Source of the DNA: Capsaspora owczarzaki ATCC 30864
Lineage: Eukaryota > Opisthokonta > Filasterea
Length of the DNA stretch: 64,000 bases
Reading direction: 5' to 3'
NCBI RefSeq assembly: GCF_000151315.2
Contig: NW_011887305.1
Coordinates: forward strand, 444,269-508,268
This document shows, in pieces, positions 11,244-23,090 of the stretch (positions within the stretch are counted from its first letter, which is position 1; each line of letters begins with the position of its first letter). The notes under the pieces were generated by a model. That model was not told the DNA's origin. It did not search any database and was given only the letters and a program-made list of their open reading frames with translations. The position numbers were made by a program, and so were the translations under genes.

Positions 11244-12780
11244 ATGTCAGCAAAGAACTACGACCGCGCCATCACCGTCTTCTCTCCCGACGGCCACCTC
11301 TTCCAAGTCGAGTACGCACTCGAGGCTGTTCGCAAGGGCACTGCAGCGGTAACCCCCAAGCATCAGCAATGCGTTGTGGTTGTGGTGGTTGTTTGCTTCT
11401 TCAGTGGCCTTTGCATTGCAAGAGTTCGTCCCTCTGTCTCTCTCCTTCTGTCGCTTGATTCAGTTCACGCAGCAGCAGCGTTGGTGAACTTGAACGCCAA
11501 CTGTCTCTCGTCCTGTCGCTTCCAGTCTGTCCCTCTGTCCCTCTGTCCCTCTGTCTCTCTCTGTCTCTCTCTGCAGCTTGACTAGAAGTGATTTTTTTTT
11601 TTCGCGATCTCAAACTCTCGAACTTTTTTTTTTTTTTTTGATTTTTTTTTTTTTTGATTTCCTTTGGATTTGCATTACGCTTTTCTTTTCTTTTGGCTTT
11701 TTGGTCGATGTTGGACTGGTTGGTTTTTCTCATCCACTTTTGAATCAACAACAATCGAACGCTTTTGTCTCACTTGATTCGTGCTTTGTTGCCTGCTGCT
11801 TTGTAGGTCGGCGTTCAGGGCAAAGACATTGTCGTGCTTGCTGTCGAGAAGCGATCGACCGTCAAGCTGCAGGAGCCCCGCACCGTTCGCAAGATCTGCG
11901 TCTTGGATGATCACGTCTGCATGACGTTTGCTGGTAAGGAGTCGGGGCGGCTGGAGGAGACGTGCTGAGGCTGTTTGGTCACTGATTTCGTTCATTCGGA
12001 AAAACCTTCCTTCCTGTTCTTAGGCCTCACCGCCGATGCCCGCGTTCTCGTCAACCGAGCACGAATTGAGTGCCAGAGCCATCGTCTCACCGTTGAAGAC
12101 CCCGTCACTGTCGAGTACATTACCCGTTACATTGCTGGCGTTCAGCAGGTATGCCTGCGCTTCGTTCTTGCCATCGTAGTTGCCGCTGCCGTTGCAGTAC
12201 GCATTCCAGACACCTCACGACGATCGTGCAAACCCCCCCCCCTCTCTCTCCCCACAACAACGTTTGCTTGAGCAGAAATACACACAAAGCGGTGGTGTTC
12301 GCCCCTTCGGCATTTCCACCCTCATCATGGGCTTTGACTATGACGGCACTCCTCGCTTGTACCAAACAGATCCCTCTGGCACATATTCCGCATGGAAGGT
12401 AAGCTTTTTCTATCTGGCTACGGCGGAGAGAAAGCACGAGAGAAGGAAGAGAAAGCAAAGATCCGGATTTTTCCTCTTTTGACAACTTTGCTTTCCGCTC
12501 TTCACAGGCCAATGCAACCGGCCGCAGCTCAAAGACCGTGCGCGAGTTCCTCGAAAAACACTACACTGACGCCGTGGCCGGAAATGACGACGAGGTCGTT
12601 CGACTGGCCATCCGCGCGTTGCTAGAGGTGGTGCAATCTGGCGGCAAGCACATTGAAATTGCTGTCATGCGTCGCGGACAACCACTCGAAATGCTGGCAC
12701 AAGAGCAAGTTGATACCATTGTCGAGGCTATTGAGAAGGAGAAGGAGGAAGAGGCCGAAAAGAAAAAGTCCAAGAAGTGA
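11244..12780 (+). CDS. PSMA7: 20S proteasome subunit alpha type-7 (alpha4)
   Basis: A structural outer-ring subunit of the 20S proteasome. Exons are 11244-11348, 11807-11933, 12024-12148, 12276-12398 and 12508-12780, giving 250 residues against about 248 in human PSMA7. The N-terminus [20 protein letters not shown] carries the alpha-subunit signature and is followed by [22 protein letters not shown] and [21 protein letters not shown] are typical of alpha4, and a Lys/Glu-rich tail (ends KKKSKK) closes it as in animal PSMA7. The first intron is long (458 nt) and pyrimidine-rich; the others are 90-127 nt. All introns are GT-AG. Alpha subunits have no catalytic Thr and none is expected here. Confident assignment. 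Confidence 0.96.
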
Positions 12781-13260
12781 GCACTTTTCTTCCTCTCCGT
12801 TCGAGCAATGACGTGTTGTTTTATTTTTGTCCGGTTGTTATGAAAAAAAAAATGAACAGATTGTGTTGACAAGCAGCGTTTCTCGCTTTTGAATGAGCAA
12901 GGGGGGAACATTGTCGCCATTGCACCAGTTTGTTTGTGTCGATAATTTTGCGGAAGGCTTGTCTGCCGGTCGTCGTAGCAGAACTTTGCTGCTGGGTGCA
13001 ACAAAATCAAGCACCAGCAACGACACAAGATGGGAGGTTTGCAGTGTATTAAAGCAAATAACAGCAGATGAAATGATCGTATGGTACAAGCACACCGCGA
13101 GCTCCAGAAGAAGAAGAAAAGAAGAAGAAGCGAGCACACAATGAGATAGGTGAAGGTGGGGAAAGGGAAGAAAAGATGATTTTTGTTTGTTTTTTGGTGT
13201 TTTGTTGAAAAAAAAAAAAAAAAGAAAACCGAGCAGATTAACTTGACTGAAAAATAAATC
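12781..13260. other. Convergent 3' intergenic region (PSMA7/LSM14)
   Basis: Non-coding as far as I can see. TTTATT near 12820 (AATAAA on the minus strand) and AATAAA near 13253 on the plus strand could serve the LSM14 and PSMA7 transcripts, which would then overlap at their 3' ends. Purine and poly(A) runs are present. Confidence 0.5.
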
Positions 13261-15196
13261 TCAATTAAAGGCAGTCGGAACGCCAGTCGAATTGCTGTAG
13301 TTGTTACGGCCTCCGCGGCGGCTGTTGTGGTGACCACCAGCGTTGGGGTTGCCCGTGCTGTTGTGGTAGTAGTTGTTGTTGTTGTTGCTGTTGTTATTGT
13401 TGTTGTAACCGCCGTGTTGACCTCCACGACCGCCACGACCTCCACGGCCACCTTCGCCACCACGATGTCCGTAGCCACGACGGGGTGCGTTAGGGTTGGT
13501 GCCGAACGTCTCCGAGTTTGTTTGGCGCTCTTGCGCCCAGTTCTTGCGACTGTGGAACAACGAGAATGTGCAGAACAAAGGATGTTCAGGTGAGACAAGT
13601 GCCAAACGCTTTTCTCTAAACAACACGGAAAAAGGAAGGAACACGACGGAACGAATTCACTTACTGCGAGCGGCCTTCGGTAGCCTCCTTTTGACGGTCG
13701 GACACTTCGCACGAAATGGTGTCAAAGAAGGACTTGGACGGGTTATACCGGGGCTGAGCGAGCAAATCGTCTTCGACAGCGGGTGCTGCGTCGGGTGTTG
13801 AGCCCGAGGTGGATGCAGCGGCAGGGGCTGAGCCGTCGTCGAGCTTCAACTTGTCCTTAAACTCGGATTGCAAATCCTCCTTTCGCAAGCGAGCATTGGA
13901 GCCCTCAAAGTCGAAATCGCCATCAAAGGACTGGGGAGCCATGGCCACGCTCGCGTTGGGTGTGCCCAGAATGCCCACAGATCCGTCGTCGGCACGCGGG
14001 GCGCGGTTTGGCCGCCCACCAAACGTCGCAGTGTTGTGCATGTTGGCGTTTTGGTAGCCCCCGCGGCGATTGCTGTTGTTGTAGTGGTTGCCACGGTTGT
14101 TGTAGTTGCTGTTGTTGTTGTAGCTGCTGTTGTTGTTGTAGTTGTTGTTGGATTGGTGTTGGTTGTTGAAGCGTGGAGGACGCTCGCCCCATGCTTGTTG
14201 CTGTTGGGGCTGCTGTTGAGGCTGTTGCTGAGCGACAACAGGTTGCTGTGCAGCCGGAGCAACAGGCACAGCAGCAGCAGCAGCAGCAGCAGCAGGAGCT
14301 GGAGCAGCAACAGTCACTTGCACAATGGCTGGGTCTTGCGGCTGCTGCGCCTGTGGCACGAATGCCGGCGGCTCGCTCTGCACATGCAGATCCTTGATGT
14401 CGCTGCCACGGAAGACAATGTACTCGAAGACGTCTGCGCGGGCAGGGACTTCCTTGCCGTCAATCCCGCGTCCCTCCGTGCCAAGCGATCGCACTGTCCC
14501 AAAAAACAAAAAAAAAAAACGCAATGGAAAGTCCATACAAAAAAAAAAAAAAAAAAAAAAAAAGTCAGCATTGATTTTTGTGTTTTCTTTTCGTGTGGTT
14601 TGCTAGCCATCAAGGCATCAAAAGGCAAAAGTCAAGAACGACGCCAATGTGTTGGACGTTGTCGAGCAGCGAACGAGGGCGTCTCAGCCAAAGAGCAAGG
14701 AGAGCAAAGGACGGGAAAGAAGCAGATCTCGGGTTTTCGCTTTTCCCCCAACTTCCTCGCTGCGGTCTGCCGTCTGACTGCTCTGCTCTTTGTTGAGGTG
14801 GTTGTATGAACCGAGCAGTGCAAGGGTCGAAACCAAAGGAGCAAGGACAGGGAGGGTTGGAGAGCGGAAGGGGGAAAATGAATGACCGAAGAACGGAAAC
14901 AAAAAAAAAAAAAAAAAGCCGCTCGGAGTACTACTTTGTTCAGTGGGTGGACAACAGGAGCGTATAAATGACGACCAATCGACTCAACAAAACCGCTACT
15001 AAAAGTGATGAACGTTTGCTTTTTTTTTTTTTTTTTGCTTTTTTTCTTTCGTTCTCGTGTGTCGTTTGGCTTGTTACTGACCGTTGGCGAGTGTGACGGT
15101 GGACTCTTCGGTGTTGATGCCGTAGAGTGTGCCTTCGTAGCGAATGTTGGCGTTGGAGATCAGGCTAATCCGGCTGCCAATGTAAGGAGCAGTCAT
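13261..15196 (-). CDS. LSM14: LSM14/Scd6/RAP55 mRNP protein
   Basis: A translational repressor and P-body scaffold that binds DDX6/Dhh1-type helicase and decapping factors. Exons (minus) are 15196-15082, 14493-13665 and 13549-13261, giving 410 residues. In order: an N-terminal Sm-like fold ([20 protein letters not shown], then [36 protein letters not shown]), DPAIVQ, a Gln/Asn-rich linker, an FDF motif ([17 protein letters not shown]), an FFD box ([11 protein letters not shown]), a TFG box ([16 protein letters not shown]) and Arg-Gly-rich repeats at the end. This is the complete metazoan-type architecture. The first intron (588 nt) holds A/T homopolymers. The Asn runs come from imperfect AAC repeats, visible as GTT runs on the plus strand. 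Confidence 0.95.
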
Positions 15197-15510
15197 TTCA
15201 AATAGAAGCTCAAAGAAGAGGAACAAGAAGAAGAAGAGTGGTTCATCACAGAGACCGACAAGACTCAGAGTTATAGCTAAAATGACACTCACAACAAAGC
15301 CATCAAGCCGATGGGTCTGGGAATTCGAAAAGAGCGGGGGGCTAGGTGTATGGTTTTGTCTGGCAGATTGTCCTTGCCAAACGAGCTGGTATATCTGGAT
15401 TGAGGTGCCTGTCTCGGCACTGATACTCGATAGTATGCAGTTCTACTCATCCTGTTATGTAATGTATGCTATGCGATGTGGATCAGTCCAACAAAACCAA
15501 AGCAGACACA
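15197..15510. other. Divergent promoter region (LSM14/NTF2)
   Basis: 314 bases between two start codons on opposite strands. It should hold both promoters and 5' UTRs. I see no TATA box that clearly serves either gene. Confidence 0.5.
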
Positions 15511-16634
15511 ATGGGCGACGCTCGTGCTATTGGAGAGAACTTTACCAACTGGTACTACCAAACGTTTGACGTTGACCGCGAGGGCGTCGCAGCTGCCTAC
15601 GTGAGTGGTGGTTTTTTTTTACCTGTGCTTCTTGCTTTGTGGTTGTCAGTGTCATCACTCCCACCCCAGCAAGGCGAGCGACGGAGGGTGCAATGCGACG
15701 TATGCGAAAATCCACGCGGATCCGCTCTGCTCCACTTCGTCCCCCTCGAAGAGCACAGACTGAGCGTTGGCCAGCCAGAGCCCATGCGTTGGAAGCAGCA
15801 CTCGCATGCTTTTTATCGCTCCAGCAGCGACGCTTGCTGCTGCTCTGCGCTGCTGGACTGCCAGACCAGACCAGAGCCGCCTCTTCTTCGCTCTCATCGC
15901 TCGCCCCACTTGGCCCGCCACTGCCTCCAGCTCTCGCTTCCGCACACCAGCGGGTATATAAGGAAGAAGCACTTGCTGTTCACTACTCGTTCGTCTGCGA
16001 CAGAGACGCTGCACGCTTGTTGTTCAACGAGAACGACCCAACAATCTCCTTTCAAAAGAAAAAAAGAAAAAAAAAAAAAGGCGGGAAAACTTCAAACATA
16101 ACGCTGCAATGCAACGTCCAGTCATTTCTGTTGGACTTTTCGGACTTGAGTGATTTTGCTCAGTTGACTGACGTTTGAGGACCTGGTGCTTATTCTTGCC
16201 TTGTAGGGCGCTGACTCGGTCCTCACATACGAAGGCGAGGTTTTCCAAGGCGCCGTCGCGATCATGGCAAAGCTCCGCTCGCTCAGCTTCCGCACCGTGT
16301 CGCACATTATCACTGCTGCTGACTGCCAGCCCACTATTAACAACGGCGTCATAGTATGCGTCATTGGCCAGATGCAGGTGCGTGATGGGGTTGGTTTGTT
16401 GTTGTTCGAGGGCATATCGTATTGCTTGCCTGCGCTCGACCGCTTCCCTGTGCTCACTCGGCATGCTTCTTGATTGTTTTGCTTGCTCGTTGTGCTCCGA
16501 AATAGGTCGACGGCGATGACAAGCTGCTTGCGTACAGCGAGCTCTTCCACTTGCAATGGAACGTCGAGACCAACAACTACTACATCATGAACGATTGCTT
16601 CCGAATTTCGGTGCACCACTATGCTTCTGGCTAA
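15511..16634 (+). CDS. NUTF2: Nuclear transport factor 2
   Basis: Carries RanGDP into the nucleus; acts at FG nucleoporins as a dimer. Exons are 15511-15600, 16207-16377 and 16506-16634, giving 129 residues, the usual NTF2 length. Recognisable segments are ENFTNWYYQTFD, TYEGEVFQGAVAIMAKL (family TWEGxxFxGxxAIxxKL), SHIITAADCQP and YIMNDCFRISVHHY. The first intron is unusually long for this gene family here (606 nt) and contains a TATA-like TATATAAGG at about 15955. The start ATG has GACACA immediately upstream and is the only sensible choice. Confident. Confidence 0.95.
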
Positions 16635-16927
16635 GCGTCTGGGGGATTGCTGAATGTACATTTTTCGTTGCTACTGCGTGCAAGTAACGGTCGTGGATGA
16701 TGCAAATTCAAGGTTCATGCTCAAATTCATTGTGTTTGAAGCAGGCACGGACTTTGCCATTAGAATATTGGAACACTCTTTGATCTACTGATGATCGTGT
16801 TGGGGTTTGCAGGCACGAGTGAGATGTGATCTGGGGAAAGGAAGGCCAATGTAACTCAAACTGTGAAGCGGCGCAGCAACAAAAAAAATCATTCATTTAG
16901 ACACATTAACAAGGCAACAACACTGGC

Positions 16928-17822
16928 TCAGTGGGGCATTCCTCCATCGTCATTGTCACGCATAGGGATGTCCCACGATGGACTGCATCCAAGATTCAAA
17001 CAACAAGCAGATCACGATGTCAGCGATAAAACAACCAGTCAACAAGTTCACATGCAACACGCTCTCTCCCTTTACTCTCTCCCTTTGCTGTCTCTCTCTC
17101 TCTCTCTCTCCCCCACCAATGCTCTAGCAATAAAGCTCCTTACTGGGCAAATTGGCAGGTTGGGCCGTCTGGGCAAAACCCGGTCAGATAGTTGGTGCAA
17201 ATCACTCGTTTTCGATGTCGCAATTTGCATTGCGCTCCATGTCGGCAAAATCCGCGTGCATACCACGGGCAATCTTTCTTTTTGGTCTCGGGATCGATAT
17301 GTCGGTACTGGCACTCGGTGTTGGTACATTGGCCTGTGTGGAGAGAGCAGAGCGTGGAACAGTAAAAAGTTAGTCGTTTGTAATGCTGTGCTCTGAGCTA
17401 CTCCTGCTCTTACCGTATTTCTGGAAAAAGTAGCATTCTGGCATCTTGCTCATGTCGTATTCGTGGAGAAACTCGCAGTGCTCGCCTTTCTTGCAGAGCC
17501 CTCGCAGCCAGTGCTTGCAGACGACCTTCTTGTCTGTTCGTGTATGGCGGAAGGCGCAGCTGTTGCCCTTCTTGCACTGTCCGCGCAGGAACAGCTTGCA
17601 GATCTCGGCACCCGACTCTGCACAATCACACACAAAGTTTGCACGCGCAGATTCAGTGACAGATACGCGTCGGTGAATCGACGTTCAACCCAAACGCCAA
17701 CGAAAAACGACCGTACTGTCCATGCCCTCGAAGGTCATTGTGCCGCCGCCGAGCTGCTGGTCGAGCATCTCCTCGACATCAAAGTAGTAGCCATCCACAT
17801 TGGACAGCAGGTCGAGCAGCAT
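16928..17822 (-). CDS. CPSF4: Cleavage and polyadenylation factor CPSF4/Yth1
   Basis: Binds the AAUAAA hexamer within the mRNA 3'-end processing complex. Exons (minus) are 17822-17717, 17617-17414, 17333-17144 and 16982-16928, giving 184 residues. After an N-terminal segment ending FEGMDKSGAE come five CCCH fingers: CKLFLRGQCKKGNSCAFRH, CKHWLRGLCKKGEHCEFLH, CYFFQKYGQCTNTECQYRH, CPWYARGFCRHGAQCKLRH, and CTNYLTGFCPDGPTCQFAH with its His made by the last splice. The final exon continues HPSWDIPM, matching human HPRFELPM. There is no C-terminal CCHC knuckle, as in yeast Yth1. Without the last splice the frame stops at TAA (17140-17142), which overlaps the GTAAGG donor, so the last finger would lose its His. 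Confidence 0.94.
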
Positions 17823-17841
17823 CCTCCCAGCGAAAAAAGGT

Positions 17842-17916
17842 CAATGGAAAACGCAATGGAAAAACTCAATGGAAAAACTCAATGGAAAAACTAAATGGAA
17901 AGCTGTAATGGAAAAG
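17842..17916 (-). repeat. AATGGAAAAACTC minisatellite
   Basis: Five to six imperfect copies of a roughly 13-14-base unit (AATGGAAAAACTC and variants) lie just upstream of the CPSF4 start and within the 229-base divergent spacer shared with TRM6. Confidence 0.85.
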
Positions 17917-18051
17917 ACTGAGACTGAGCCACCTCCCCCTCATCACTTTGGGATTTTCATGCAATATATTTAGATGTTTATCCAATCTCGTCCCATCTCA
18001 GAAAATCTCAGTCGTCCTTCCATTCATTTTTCACTCTCCATCCCGTTGACC

Positions 18052-20606
18052 ATGAGCGACTTGCCTCAGTCTGCAGCCGTCACTTCACTCGCGACCGCAT
18101 TCTCGTCCTCGTCCTCGTCGACACCAGCACTGTCAGAGCAGGCTGAGCTTGCGACTGGCAGCCATATGGCCGTGGCTGCTGAGGCCGCCTCGAGCTCCGC
18201 CAGCCCCCTCCACGAGGACGGCAGCGTCGAGGACGAGGCGGCCGTTGAGCGCTCGCTCGCGGTGGCTGCCCAGGCGCGTGCCGCAGAGCACCGTCCAGCA
18301 TTGCATCTGATCAACGAGAACGACTATGTCATCATGACCAAAGGCGACTCGATCAAAATCCACCTCGTCCAGCGCGGCAAGTACGTCTCACTCACTTGGT
18401 CCTCGAGCACCCCACACGCACACACACATACGCATACAATGCCGTCAAAGTCATCAACCTATGTTGCCATGTTGGCGACAAAACTTGGCTTGGTGTTCGC
18501 TCTTGGCGACGTTGCTGAAATCCGATGTCCGCTTCACTTTACTGCGATTCTGAGATTGTATCAACAAGCACAGAACCATCACTCACGTAGGATTGGATGG
18601 ATCTGACTTGCATTTGCACAGCCTTGTTCACTTTGGAAAATTGTCATTCAAGCTGGATTCGGCGATCGGACAGCCATGCGACAGCTACTACGAAGTGACG
18701 CGAGACGGTCTTACGCGCGTCAACCGTGTCTCGGACGTCCTGGCAGAGAGTACGCAGACGAGCTTTTTATGGGTGGGAGGGGGGGGGTGCTGCGTTTTGT
18801 CTATTGAGAGCCCGTGACTCACCAGCTCGCTGGATTTGATAGCCGAGGAGTCGTCCGTGGCCAAAAGCAACCAATTCCTTGTCGACAAGGGCTCGAATCA
18901 AAAGTTGACAGCCGATGATGTGCAAAGCATGAAGCGAGCGAATGTGACTGGTCAGGTGTGTGCATCTGCGGAAGCGTTTGCTCTACTGCTGTTTGTATAC
19001 TTCGCTCAACTCGTATTCTACTCCATCATCAGACTCTCATCTCCAAGCTCGTCGAAAACAGCTCAAGCTTTGAGCATAAGACCGAGTTTTCCCAAGCCAA
19101 GTACATCAAGAAGAAGCAACAGCGGTAGGTCGTTGTTTTTTTTTTGCATTTCGTTGAGGTCCTCGTTGTGTGCTCATCCGCCCCAACTCTGTCGCCGCTC
19201 GCAGTCACTTGAATGTCGTGAGGATTGCACGCCCAACCGCCCAAACCCTATGCGAAGCGCTGTTCATCACTGATAACAGCAAGATCATGTACGTACCACT
19301 ATTTGGTTTTGCTTGCATTGCGATTTGTTGTCTCATCTCCTCCCACCTCCTCTCTGTTCGATGCAGGTCGCTTCGTATTGACTCGCTTGCGCACATGTTG
19401 ACCTTTGGTAACGTCTTTTCTGGCATTCGCGTGGCTGTCGTGGAGGGAACACACGGCCTGCTCTCCGGCGCTTGTTTGGAGCGCATGGGAGGTACGATTG
19501 ACATGCTCCAAGTTGTTGTTATCTTGGTTTGTATGAGGGCCCCTCATACTAATTTTGGATTCACCCCCAGGTGCCGGAACTCTGCTCCAGCTTCATCACT
19601 CGGACGTACCGTCTCGCCAGTTTATGCTTCCGTTCAACTTTGACGAAAAGGCGCTTTCCATTGTCAAGTACATGCCGCTCACCACCCTCAGCCACGTTTT
19701 GAGCGAGACCCCGCGTCCTACCACGGCCGAGGCCGCAGGCATCGAGACTTCTTCCGCCGTGCCAATGGAAGTCGACACCTCAGACCAAGCAGCTCAGGAA
19801 GAGGCCGCACCGGCACCAGCTGAGACTCCAGTCGAGGCCGCAGAGGGCCAGAAAGCCGCTGGCGCTGGCAAGCGAAATGGTCGCCCTCGCATGCCCCGTC
19901 CAGATGTGGATGCTGCCATCCGGGAGCTTCGTCGCGGGCGCTTTGACTGTCTGCTCCAAGCGACTCGGCACAACCCGGCGTCTTTGCTCTTCCCTATGCT
20001 TCCCTTCCTCCTGCCTTCGCGCCCGTTTGTTGTCTTTTGCCAATTCCAAGAGGTACGGTTTGTGCTGTCCATTGTCAGAGGCAATCTTTCTTGAACCAGC
20101 TTTGTTTGGGCAAGACGCTCGAGTTCTCATGTGGTCTTTTTGGCTTCTTCTTGTTTTGCTTGCATGGAAACAGCCGCTGGTTGAGTGTGCGCTTCGTCTC
20201 CGACGAGAGGGATTGGCTGTCAATGTTCAGGTTGTCGAAGTTCTCTTTACCGACCATCAGGTAAACTTCCCAGGTCCTTTTGTTAAAATGACCACATTGC
20301 TGCAGCCGGTTGGTTTCTCATCACCCTTTTCCTTCCTAGGTTTTGCCCAGCCGCTCGCACCCCAACATGACAACCAGTGGCACCGGTGGCTTTATGCTGT
20401 CTGGCACGACCGTCGTCCCGCCATCGGCTGAAGAGCACGAATCACGGCAATCGCGCCCAGCCATCCAACCTTCGAAGCGCACAGCTACCAATGCCGCCTC
20501 AACTAGCTCGACGGAAGACGCGACCGCCACTGCTGCTGCTGCTGCCGCCGATGCCAGCTCAGACCAACCAGCAAAGAAATTGCGACTTGACGAAAACGCA
20601 GAGTAG
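18052..20606 (+). CDS. TRMT6: tRNA m1A58 methyltransferase non-catalytic subunit TRM6
   Basis: Partner of TRM61 in the complex that methylates A58 of tRNAs. Nine exons: 18052-18380, 18622-18749, 18843-18955, 19033-19124, 19205-19288, 19367-19491, 19571-20052, 20174-20260 and 20340-20606, giving 568 residues. Landmarks match the Gcd10/TRM6 family: NDYVIMTKGDSIKIH, LVENSSSFEHKTEFSQAKYI followed by KKKQQ, GLLSGACLERMG, LTTLSHVL and the terminal block VLPSRSHPNMTTSGTGGFML with SGTTV. An Ala/Ser-rich N-terminal extension and a Thr/Ala-rich tail are lineage-specific. The catalytic AdoMet motif is not expected in this subunit. An upstream in-frame ATG at 17974 would add 26 residues; I prefer 18052. 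Confidence 0.94.
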
Positions 20607-20799
20607 TGTTTATTCTTGCACTTGCAGTTATTTGTTACGAATACCACTTTAGTGTTTCAACTTGTCTCAGATCAATGTCGAATTATCCCGCTACAAGAAT
20701 GGAGCTTCAGTTTCAACTCTTCTTTTAATTGAATCTCTCATTTCGAAAGAACATTAAAAGTCACTCACGGCATCAATCGAGTAAACACCCAATACCCAG

Positions 20800-20829
20800 A
20801 CACACACACATACACACATACACACACAC
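20800..20829 (+). repeat. CA dinucleotide repeat
   Basis: CACACA with TA interruptions in the 234-base convergent spacer between TRM6 and the transporter gene. Confidence 0.9.
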
Positions 20830-20840
20830 TGAATTTCACA

Positions 20841-23031
20841 TTATTTGAAGGCGTCAATCAGAGAGTTGATGCTTTGATAAGCGCCAAAGCCACCACCCGC
20901 CAAACCGAGTATCAAGATGAAGACATTGTATCCAAGCTCGATCTTGCCAAGCTCGGCGTACCGCAACTTCATGTTGAAGGCAGTCGGTAGAATGTAGACC
21001 ATAAACACAAGCGAGATGGCGCCCAGCACATCTTGGACTTGGGCAATGTGAGGGACAAAGTACGCAATGGTCGCTGTTGTCATGACCAAAGCGATGCGAA
21101 CGATCGATCGCAGAATGATGGCCATGACAGGTGTTCGATGCTTGTTGTCGATCTTGTAATTTCGTTCAACCTGTGGATCACGACAACGTTTCCAAACCCG
21201 AAGTCAGCGAGGCGAATTAGAAACAACGAGAAACACACGGAATCCAAAGCGCAAGCACGTTACCTCCTCGGACACGACATTAATCACGATCGGGTAGGCG
21301 CACAACAGGTGGACGGTGATGATGAGTTGCACGGCCGTGACCATTTGACCAGCAGCGCCGGATGAAGGAAGCGACTGGAGAATTGGAGCTTGGGCGAGGT
21401 TGCCATAGACAAAGTATCCGGAAACGACGGTGGGCAAGTACATGATCATGAGCGCAATGAAGGCCCAGTTGTAAACAACGGGGAACTGCTCGGGCTGCGG
21501 CATGTGACCTTCGATGGTGGGGCACTGTCGCATTGAATGCGAGGGTTGAGTAACTCAAACGGCACGACACAAAGAAGCGGAAGAACAAACTACGGAAGAA
21601 GAAGAAGAAGAAGAAGAAGAAGAGGGCGCGAAATTGTTCAGACAGTGCTTACCACAGAGGCGCCGCCGAACGCCAGTGTAATGGATCCAAAAGCGGCCGC
21701 AAACCCGCTCGAGTTGAAAAAGGTGTGCTCGCCAAAGAGAGTGGCGTTTCCCACGTCGCCACGCACGTCGGGGTTGTAGTAGTCAACAAGCGAGAGAACG
21801 ACAACAGAGATGACGGTGATGAAAGTCGCAGACATGCCGAGCATGCTGAGCAAGGCCACTTCGCGCAGCGTCTTGAGCACCAAGATGGGAACGAGGACGA
21901 TGCATGCACAAATCCAAATCCTGAATGGTACATGGAAGGTTCAAAAAAAGGTCAAAATGAGCTGCGACGCTTGCACAAGGACACGGGTGAAGGGAAAAGG
22001 GAGTCAGGGGGGCATACCAACGCGTTTGCCAGTAGTCCGAGTCGTGGCTGTCAAGCGGAGGCAATGCCGAGCTCAAAAAGATGCCGCAGAGAATGAGAAA
22101 GATCACACCGATGCCCATCAGAGTGACCTTTTGGAACAGGTTGGCAGCAAACCGTCCCGCCTTGCCAAAAGCAGCATCGCCTGTGTGGACAGCGCCAAAG
22201 CAAGAATGAATGGTTAGTTGATGAGCGGGCACTCCCCATCCAGCTCAGGGGAGGGGGGGGGCGTAAGGCGCTCACCGATATCCGCATAAGACTCCAATCG
22301 ACGTTGACCAGGGCTGTTTGAGCATGTTGGAGAGTGAGCACAGGGCGGAATGACGAGCTTGACGAGATGGTACAAAACCGAGTGTTACCTCGCATACAGA
22401 CACTTGATAAGGGCCTTGCCAGTGTAGTTGGCCATGACCGCGCAGAGAACGACCAATCCGACGGCAATCCAGCCACCTTCCGCAGCGTTGTAAGGCACGT
22501 TGAGGTACTCTACCGTCCAATCAACAGCAAAAAAAAAACAGAAGAAAGGAGACAAATGCATCCGCAAGCGAAGCAAATCATTCGAGGTCAAGGAAACCAC
22601 CGGTTGTGCGAAATGTAGCAAAATCCATCATCAACAAGCATCCGACACGAGCAAATGAATGATCGTCAGCAGCATCCGACACCATCAATGCTCGAACACG
22701 AGCTCGAACACGCAAATCAGCAGCATCCGACACAGGCAACAATCTGGTCATCATCACGCATTCAACAATGTGCAAACAATCAAGCCGATATAATTCCAGC
22801 GCCAGCCATCGTGCATCTGTTCACAGTGATTTCAGATCGTCGGTTAGTACGGACGTATTCAGCGAGAGTTGATCACGGTTTGTTCAACTGAGACTGCGAC
22901 GCGACGCTCCTCATCGAAATCAACCCAATCAAACCGAGAAGGAGGCTCTTTTTGGTTTGTTGTTTGATGTTTGTGTTGTGTTGTTTTGCATTCAAGCTCC
23001 CCAGTGATTCCAAGATTCTAAGATTTGACAA

Positions 23032-23090
<59 letters not shown>

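Noticed and set aside
12561-13712. 383-codon minus frame spanning PSMA7 end and LSM14 last exon
   Set aside because: Covers two real genes in other frames and reads through poly-Phe and Thr runs.
15639-16178. Open frame inside the NTF2 intron
   Set aside because: Ends in a poly-Lys run from poly(A), no resemblance to a protein, and the flanking splice sites fit NTF2 exactly.
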